The notes below the pieces were generated by a model, which had not been told where the DNA came from, made no database searches, and worked only from the letters and a program-made list of their open reading frames with translations. A DNA stretch of 64,000 nucleotides, taken from the NCBI GenBank assembly GCA_038143955.1, contig JAYQMT010000004.1, forward strand, positions 62,001-126,000. Reading direction: 5' to 3'. Position numbers and translations under genes: made by a program. Source of the stretch: Porticoccus sp038143955. Its GTDB lineage: Bacteria; Pseudomonadota; Gammaproteobacteria; Pseudomonadales; Porticoccaceae. This document shows positions 58,388 through 64,000 of the stretch, piece by piece; the stretch's first letter is position 1; each line of letters opens with the position of its first letter.

Positions 58388-59871
58388 TCAATCCCATTTT
58401 CTTGCTGCAAAAGAAACGTCAACTTGGGCTTCAACCATATCTTGGAGGTCACCTACTTCGCATATATCAAAATTTTCGAAATTTAAATTTATAAAATTCC
58501 TTCTTAAATCTGTTCCATTTGGCATTCTGACTGGGTTGATTGCTCGATGCACATTCTCACCTAGGTGACGATACTTAAAGCAAGTTAATCGGTGAGTGCC
58601 AAATAAGTTTTGCTCTTCTGCTAGTTCATCCATAGTCTTTTTTCTTAAGGAAAATAAGTGAGAACTAAATTGCGTAATCCTGTCAGACAAAGAAACAATA
58701 CTTTCATCTTCTACTATCGAGTCAGAGTTTCTGTTATTTGTAATTCCTGACCTATTACTCTGTACGCTTGTCATCAAAGATATTACTGGTTTATTGTCAT
58801 GAAGTATATCTCGCTGGATTAATTTTTAAGTTTATCTACCATTTCGCCCACAACCTGCCATTCAGTTTTATTACCAAGACTCTCTGAAGTAGTTTTGATG
58901 TAGTCATAACTGAGTATCATTGGATTTCCCCTCTTGATCTTTGCGTAATAAAAATGTTTTACTAATTGTATTACCGAATCAATAGGCATTCCTCCAATGT
59001 TTTGGTAATAAAATTGATAATCTTTTACTTTTGACCAAACAGACCTAACTTGCTCAACCACTTCTGGTCCTGCGTTTCTCCATTGGCCTGTTTCTAGTAA
59101 ATTCATTGGAACTTTTGAGAGGGACGCGCATTGACGCATCATCAATTCCTCCTTGCTCATTTCGCCATTATCTAAATGTAAAACTGGAATGCCATCGCTT
59201 TTGGAAACTTTGGTGCAAAAGTCCATGACAAACTGAGTCTTTCCGACCCCCGTCCTTGCTACTATCGTTGTAATATTTCCAGGTCGCAACAAAGATCCGT
59301 ACAGATTATAAAGCCTTTCGTGAGGCCCAGTGGGACCAAAATGAGTTTGTGGGTCGTTTCCTTTTAGTTCCACAACCTCTTCCATATCCGCAAATATGTC
59401 AGAAGGCACATGGTCACCATTCTCATACAAATTAATATTTGAAGAATAAATTGTATCAGCGCGATTTATGATGTCGGAAAGGCTCTTTGATGTTTCTATC
59501 CCCTTCATTGCGCTAACGATTTTATTTGCGCTAGAAGAAATCTCTCTTCTGACCGAAAGCTTTTTAAGGTCTTTTGCAGCTTCAAGTACAGTTGATTGAT
59601 TAGACTTTTTTAATTTTAAAGCTTTGATATAATCTGAAACACTTATATTGTCTTCAAAAGAGATGCCGGAAAGTTTTATTCTTTCAGCAAGTATTACTTC
59701 GTCTATTTTATTTCCGTCTTCATATTCAGACTTTAAAAAACTATATATTATTTTGTGGGGATCAAAAAAGAAGTCCTTTGATGAGATGAAAGGGGCGACT
59801 TCGACATATTTGTCTGAATAATTTATTAGTCCAGCAAGAAATTGCTTTTCTACCTCCGCAGAGTATATCAT
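58388..59871 (-). CDS. dnaB: replicative DNA helicase DnaB (frameshifted)
   Basis: About 494 residues. N-terminal domain IYSAEVEKQFLAGLINYSDK, linker helix, then the RecA-like ATPase: PGNITTIVARTGVGKTQFVM (Walker A), PVLHLDNGEMSKEELMMRQC, PMILSYDYIKTTSESLG (Walker B region), and after a shift near 58820 ISLMTSVQSNRSGITNNRNS with the H4-type Q/R motif; C-terminal RLTCFKYRHLGENVHRAI. It unwinds DNA 5'-3' ahead of the polymerase. Confidence 0.92.
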
Positions 59872-59896
59872 ATGTGCTATATATTAAAAGTAATTA

Positions 59897-60169
59897 TTAA
59901 TCTAATCCGTCTTGATCACTATCTGCTCCATACATATTTTCAGCCTCTTCGAGACTGATTAAATATTTTTCTAAAGCTTTTCGTAATCCCATTTCAACAA
60001 TTTGATTCTGACTCCTAGTATAAACCATTGGTTTGCCGGACTGGTTTACGTAGGTAAGTATGAAGCCTTTGCTGTGATCTGCATCCCCAGTTAGTTCAAA
60101 AAGTTTTTCCAACAAACTTTCGGGGATTGAAAAAGAATCTAAATTTTCTGGATCGATATTATTACTCAC
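59897..60169 (-). CDS. hypothetical acidic protein (90 aa), GTG start
   Basis: MSNNIDPENLDSFSIPESLL..., ending in an acidic YGADSDQDGLD. Intact; no family recognised. It is preceded by a GTGTA element and followed by dnaB 25 bases on. Confidence 0.62.
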   Translation of the reverse strand: MSNNIDPENLDSFSIPESLLEKLFELTGDADHSKGFILTYVNQSGKPMVYTRSQNQIVEMGLRKALEKYLISLEEAENMYGADSDQDGLD

Positions 60170-60176
60170 TAGATTA

Positions 60177-60185
60177 GAATTACAC
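60177..60185 (-). promoter_or_regulatory. GTGTA element
   Basis: Minus strand GTGTAATTC, 7 bases before the GTG start at 60169. Confidence 0.4.
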
Positions 60186-60190
60186 TTATG

Positions 60191-60601
60191 TTACAAAATA
60201 ACACCAAAAGATTCAAATAAATCAACACAAAGTTCATCATTCGGATATATTTCTACTAATTTTATATTATTAATTTCGCAAAATTTTTGCTTTTCATTGT
60301 CCCTTCTTATTTGGCTAAGAAAAGTTGACTTAGATTTTCCGTGAAAAAATGGAGTATATTTTAAATGCTGACCGCCTTGCACTTCAATAGCTATACCCTT
60401 ATTTGAGTTGTAAAAATCAAAACTCATCCTGCTTCCAGCGATAGGAAACTCTTCAAAAACAATATCCATATCCCAGTAAGGTTTCATGAATTGTTTGACA
60501 GAGTATTGTAGTTTGCTCCTGCTTTGTCCACCCCATTTTATTAAATAATTTTTTGGCTTTTTTACCCTTTTAGACGCTCCTGTTAAAGTTTTAAAAACCA
60601 T
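60191..60601 (-). CDS. small PD-(D/E)XK endonuclease-like protein (136 aa)
   Basis: Reads KLQYSVKQFMKPYWDMDIVF, EEFPIAGSRMSFDFYNSNKG (D) and IAIEVQGGQHLKYTPFFHGK (E-x-Q), then RRDNEKQKFCEINNIKLVEI. This is the fold of stand-alone phage nucleases of the Vsr/DUF559 kind. It stands between recA and the helicase genes, suggesting recombination or repair. Confidence 0.62.
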   Translation of the reverse strand: MVFKTLTGASKRVKKPKNYLIKWGGQSRSKLQYSVKQFMKPYWDMDIVFEEFPIAGSRMSFDFYNSNKGIAIEVQGGQHLKYTPFFHGKSKSTFLSQIRRDNEKQKFCEINNIKLVEIYPNDELCVDLFESFGVIL

Positions 60602-61718
60602 CTAGTTGTTATTTTGATAAATTAGCTCTTTGAAATGATCAATTAAAAAAGTTAGATCTGGATTATCTTCTAAGAAAGCATTCAATTTTGGTTCTCCTTG
60701 TATCTTATCTGGAAACTCGTAATTTTTGGCAGAAACGATATCTAGAAAATCATTTTCAGATGATATCCATGCGCCTTTCTTTTTTATATAGCCCATAAGT
60801 AAAGCATGTCTATTACCTCCTTTTCCACCCATATAGAAGTGCCATTAGATCGCCCATATTTAATCGGGTACTCTAATGTATAATTTGTTTTTTCGTTTGG
60901 AGATTTTTTGACAGTTACTTTTGCTATATGACCTAAGATTTTATTTTTTTGCTGATCTACTGGCTGAGTAGGGTTCTCTAAAATCAATCTTTTTTAAACC
61001 TAGGCTCAAACTCTAAAATATAGTTAGCGAAATGAAGTAAAGCATTAACGCCTGTAGCTGTGGTTTGCCTGATAGGGGCTTTGCTGTAAGGGTCTAGCTT
61101 AATATCAGCTCTAACTTGTGAAATAAAGATTGCCATGTGACCTCGTTTTGCTAAAGCAATACTCATTTTTTGCATAAATTTAGCTCCAAGCAATGCGCCT
61201 CCAGCAACTTTATGTGAATCTTCGAAGCCTTTATTTAAGTCGTCTTTCATGATTAATCCGTCAAGTGAATCTAGCACAAAACAATACCTTGTTTCTTCTG
61301 TATTTTTAGCCACTAAAACCCTCATTAGATCTAGAACAGTTTCATATATATTACAATCAAAGACAAAACACTTCCCCTCGGTCCATTCTTCGTCTTTGTC
61401 TGTAAAATTAATTCCACAGCGCTTTTTCATATCTTTAGAAAGTCTACCTTCAGCTTTGATGTAAACACCCTTGCTGTTAGGCATTTTTAAAAAGTTTTTC
61501 ATAACCTCTAAAGCTTCAGAGCTTTTTCCTCCTTCGTTTATTCCTGTAAATCTATGGAGACCTGGCCCTAATCCTCCATTTAATTCGAAGTCAACTTTTA
61601 GGCTACCACAAGAAACCTTATAATCTACCTCGTCTTCGAAATTGTAGTGGTTTTCTTCGTTTTGTTTTAAAAAAGTTTTAAGCGCTGCTTTAGAATCTAG
61701 TTCTTCTGTTTTAGTCAT
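60602..61718 (-). CDS. recA: RecA/UvsX-like recombinase (frameshifted)
   Basis: About 372 residues. KVSCGSLKVDFELNGGLGPG, then Walker A GINEGGKSSEALEVMKNFLK, GVYIKAEGRLSKDMKKRCGI, Walker B YCFVLDSLDGLIM, and MAIFISQVRADIKLDPYSKA with GVNALLHFANYILEFEPRFK. After shifts near 60985 and 60800 it reads NKILGHIAKVTVKKSPNEKT, EVIDMLYLWGYIKKKGAWIS and a short C-terminal domain. Strand exchange protein for phage recombination-dependent replication and repair. Confidence 0.87.
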
Positions 61719-62044
61719 GATAGGAAATCAAATAAATTTTTTGGTTTTTGTTGTTCTCATAGTCTTCTCCTGATTTTTCGCCTATATTTATTGGTTTTTC
61801 TTCTGGTATTTTATATTTAAATAAGTTATATTTTTTTCAGTTCTTCTGAGTAAAAGCCTGATCTGAACACTATAATGCTATCTACTAAGTTACTAAAAGA
61901 TAATCCCTTCCAGAATATATCTTCTGGGTAATTTTCAAGCAATATGTTTAGTGACTTAATTTCTCGTGCCCAGAAATTTCGTTTAGAAGTTTTTGGTACA
62001 ACCACAAGGTTTTCTATGATTTTTTTATTATCAGTATGAGTCAC
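61711..62044 (-). CDS. hypothetical protein (about 110 aa, frameshifted)
   Basis: From GTG 62044: THTDNKKIIENLVVVPKTSK, RNFWAREIKSLNILLENYPE and FWKGLSFSNLVDSIIVFRSG; after a shift near 61830 it ends in a basic tail that overlaps the recA ATG. First gene behind a promoter leading into recA. Its VVPKTSKRN...E...L...P...W resembles no family I can name, but the coupling suggests a recombination accessory. Confidence 0.55.
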
Positions 62045-62051
62045 TGAGCAT

Positions 62052-62080
62052 ACTTTAACATTTTAAATGTAAAAGGTCAA
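62052..62080 (-). promoter_or_regulatory. sigma70-like promoter for the recA group
   Basis: Minus strand TTGACC (62080-62075), 17-base spacer, TAAAGT (62057-62052), 7 bases before GTG 62044. Confidence 0.6.
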
Positions 62081-62091
62081 GGATAAAATAA

Positions 62092-62527
62092 TTACCTCTT
62101 TTTGCTGGGTATGGCGTAAAATCCTACAACCATAAAACAAAGATCAATAAAAGAAGATAACATTAACCCCCAGTAAGCTTAACGACTTCCCAATCTTTGC
62201 CACCAAAGATCCAACTAAAAAGCCCCATCTTGCTCCTTCTCCTTTTGGAACAATGATATCATAAGAAATGTTTGGATTATGAGCATAATAAATCATGAGA
62301 TAGCACATTGTGAATGTGATACTCATAAAAAGTATTCGACGAGTGACTTTTACAAAAGCATCACTGGCTTGAGATTTTTGGTTTTCAATGAGCGCTTCTA
62401 GCATTTGATTATCTCTAGCCGCAAGCAGCATTTGATCTTGCCGTTTTTGCTCAAGCCATGCATTAATAAGGTTACAGGCTAATTTAATGCCTGCCCCCAA
62501 TATGGTGTTAAATATTGGCCCCATCAA
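62092..62527 (-). CDS. phage membrane protein (about 145 aa, frameshifted)
   Basis: MMGPIFNTILGAGIKLACNL, NAWLEQKRQDQMLLAARDNQ, then FVKVTRRILFMSITFTMCYL membrane helix, IYYAHNPNISYDIIV, GEGARWGFLVGS. After a shift near 62170 a last membrane helix follows (LMLSSFIDLCFMVVGFYAIP) and SKKR. Two membrane segments with an N-terminal amphipathic helix, similar to a membrane-protein family common in marine phages. A holin role is possible. It is coupled to the small gene at 62524. Confidence 0.62.
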
Positions 62528-62718
62528 GAGCCTAGGCTATCAAAATCAGCCTTGCTGCAAAAACGAGTTAATTTAGTTCCATCATCATCAACCGCCTTCA
62601 GGCAGTATCTGATAGATAATTTGCCTGACTTTGTCTCTTTTTCTATTGTTTTTTTTGTAATTTCAGACTCATTAATCTGAACTTTTTGCTTTTTTCTAAC
62701 ATTGTAAAATTCAATCAT
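62524..62718 (-). CDS. small conserved phage protein (64 aa)
   Basis: ATG 62718 gives MIEFYNVRKKQKVQINESEI and RYCLKAVDDDGTKLTRFCSK, ending FDSLGS. The pattern (FY.V..R.KV.I......K...RY...A.D.DGTKLTRFCSK) is that of a small phage protein often found near structural or DNA genes. A longer in-frame reading would run into the epimerase gene, so the shorter start is preferred. Confidence 0.65.
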   Translation of the reverse strand: MIEFYNVRKKQKVQINESEITKKTIEKETKSGKLSIRYCLKAVDDDGTKLTRFCSKADFDSLGS

Positions 62719-62731
62719 AATAAAATAAGGG

Positions 62732-63724
62732 TTAATATCCGTCAGAATCTTTACAGTTCTGCATTTGATTATAAATCCATTCGTATGTTTTTTCAAGTCC
62801 ATCTTCAAGACTAATCGATGGAGCCCAGCCTAAAACTTCTTTGATCATGGTGTTATCGCTATTGCGACCACGAACCCCTTGCGGAGCGTCTAGATTGTAG
62901 TTTCTTTTTAACTTGATGTCTCCAATGTTTTCCACAATATCAACAAGTTGGTTGATAGAAATCATATGATCACTTCCAAGGTTAAGTGGGCGAGAGTCGC
63001 CTTTTTGCCACATCAACTCCATGCCAGTAATGCAATCATCAATAAACATAAATGATCGAGTTTGTTCACCGTCACCCCAAATTTCAATTTCATGCTTTCC
63101 GCTCATTTTGGCCTCAATAACCTTGCGGCAAATTGCAGCAGGAGCTTTTTCTCGACCACCCCTCCATGTACCAAAGGGTCCGTAAACATTATGGTAACGG
63201 CAGACTCTGGAATCGATGCCAAAATCTTTTCCATAATAATGCGTTAATATTTCGCTAAATAATTTCTCCCATCCATAACCATCTTCGGGATTTGCGGGAT
63301 ACGCTGTATGCTCTTTCAAGCCTTGAGATTCAGCATCCCTAATATCAGACTGAATTTCAAGAGGGTAAACACATGCAGAAGAGCTATATAAAATTTCTTT
63401 TACATCATTATCTCGTGCTGCCATAAGCATATGAGTCTGAATAAGCACTGACTCCATGCACAAAGCGTGATTATTTTGTATAAAGCCCATCCCGCCCATG
63501 TTGCAAGCAAGATTATAAATGCGATCAACGCCAACGCTTAAATTATAGCAATGCTCTTTCTCTCCTAAGTCGCAATCCGCATGATTTTCGGCGCCTTTAA
63601 ATGTTTGGTACCACATATCTGCCGGCTTAATATCAGCAGCAATAACTTCATGTCCTTGCGCTAATAAATCTTTAACCAAATAACCGGCAATAAACCCGCC
63701 TGCTCCTCCAACTAATATTTTCAT
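62732..63724 (-). CDS. GDP-mannose 3,5-epimerase-like NAD-dependent epimerase
   Basis: Intact, 330 residues, usual SDR epimerase length. MKILVGGAGGFIAGYLVKDL is the GxxGxxG NAD-binding site, NLACNMGGMGFIQNNHAL and LYSSSACVYP hold the catalytic region, YGWEKLFSEI the YxxxK. The stretch RVCRYHNVYGPFGTWRGGRE followed by KAPAAICRKVIEAKMSG is typical of GDP-mannose 3,5-epimerase (GDP-L-galactose/gulose formation). It supplies an activated sugar and sits beside an exostosin-like transferase. Confidence 0.85.
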   Translation of the reverse strand: MKILVGGAGGFIAGYLVKDLLAQGHEVIAADIKPADMWYQTFKGAENHADCDLGEKEHCYNLSVGVDRIYNLACNMGGMGFIQNNHALCMESVLIQTHMLMAARDNDVKEILYSSSACVYPLEIQSDIRDAESQGLKEHTAYPANPEDGYGWEKLFSEILTHYYGKDFGIDSRVCRYHNVYGPFGTWRGGREKAPAAICRKVIEAKMSGKHEIEIWGDGEQTRSFMFIDDCITGMELMWQKGDSRPLNLGSDHMISINQLVDIVENIGDIKLKRNYNLDAPQGVRGRNSDNTMIKEVLGWAPSISLEDGLEKTYEWIYNQMQNCKDSDGY

Positions 63725-63782
63725 AATTCTGATTTAATTTTTTCTATCCAATAATTAAAGTCTAATGTTTTATAATATGGTT

Positions 63783-64000
63783 TTATTTTTTAGATAATAT
63801 ATTGTATTGTTCGTTTAAGAAATTTTTAGTAATTTTTTGATAATCTTTTTGATGGTCCAGAAAAAGAATTGGCAATTCAGAATGATCAAATTGATCATAC
63901 ATTGGGTCTTTAATAACAATGGGGATTGCGCCGCAATAAAAGTATCATAAAATCTAAAAGAATCGGGGCTGTGCCTCTAGGGCACATTACAAACTTACTC
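63783..64000 (-). CDS. exostosin-like (GT47) glycosyltransferase, partial
   Basis: The C-terminal part reads SKFVMCPRGTAPDSFRFYDT and, after a shift near 63940, AIPIVIKDPMYDQF and a coiled end to TAA at 63783. The CPRGxxxDSxRFYDxxxxAxIPIVI signature is the GT47/exostosin nucleotide-sugar binding site. The N-terminal catalytic part is outside the window. It probably transfers the sugar made by the adjacent epimerase. Confidence 0.72.

Overview
The window looks like part of the genome of a large, AT-rich tailed bacteriophage, probably marine. Almost everything is on the minus strand, genes are tightly packed (many ATGA, TAATG or longer overlaps), and the content is viral: at least six long tail-fibre or adhesin genes (three ending in a peptidase-S74 intramolecular chaperone), a complete DNA replication set, nucleotide metabolism, DNA repair and many small unknown proteins. 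No terminase, capsid or portal gene lies here. Gram-negative host traits (an outer-membrane beta-barrel, lipoproteins, a Tat-exported DUF1501 protein of a type common in Planctomycetes and Verrucomicrobia) and the near absence of Shine-Dalgarno sequences point to a PVC or Bacteroidota-like host; this is inference. Many clearly homologous genes are broken by single-base frameshifts at short homopolymers. I read these as consensus errors of long-read sequence, so I annotate such genes over their full span.

Layout. 1-10 kb: early-type small genes with UV endonuclease UvsE, DUF2452, MazG-like and RuvB-like proteins, a ParB-like protein, an ECF sigma factor and CysQ (PAP phosphatase). 9.7-10.4 kb (+): J-domain protein. 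10.4-16.2 kb: two paralogous calcium-repeat adhesins, one with a cupredoxin-like copper motif. 16.2-19.9 kb: sulfotransferase, family-14 glycosyltransferase, small membrane proteins, pyrophosphatase and nucleotidyltransferase. 20-26 kb: a second sigma-like factor, HTH regulators, dNMP kinase, beta-barrel protein, COG4741-type nuclease, WYL-like protein, dUTPase. 25.9-26.7 kb (+): APS kinase fused to a nucleotidyltransferase. 26.7-30.5 kb: DUF1501, a tmRNA gene, a degenerate second UvsE, nucleoside deoxyribosyltransferase. 30.5-48.1 kb: tail fibres. 48.1-62 kb: ClpC-type unfoldase, DNA polymerase III alpha split into two genes with a proofreading exonuclease between, Cas4/RecB-like nuclease, primase, DnaB, RecA. 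62-64 kb: membrane protein, GDP-mannose 3,5-epimerase and an exostosin-like glycosyltransferase running off the window.

How the parts fit. APS kinase makes PAPS, the sulfotransferase uses it, CysQ removes the PAP by-product and pyrophosphatase pulls nucleotide-activation reactions forward; with two glycosyltransferases and GME this suggests a phage-directed programme making a sulfated or modified glycan. tmRNA, a Clp unfoldase with a ClpP-docking tripeptide and a J-domain protein form a protein quality-control theme.

Two promoter-like classes are visible: TTGAC(A/T)-N16/17-TAnnnT in front of early-type genes, and a separate GTGTA(A/C/T) element 0-20 bases before the start codons of at least a dozen genes on both strands, including tail genes. 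Two sigma-like factors are encoded here, so the second class may be phage-specific.
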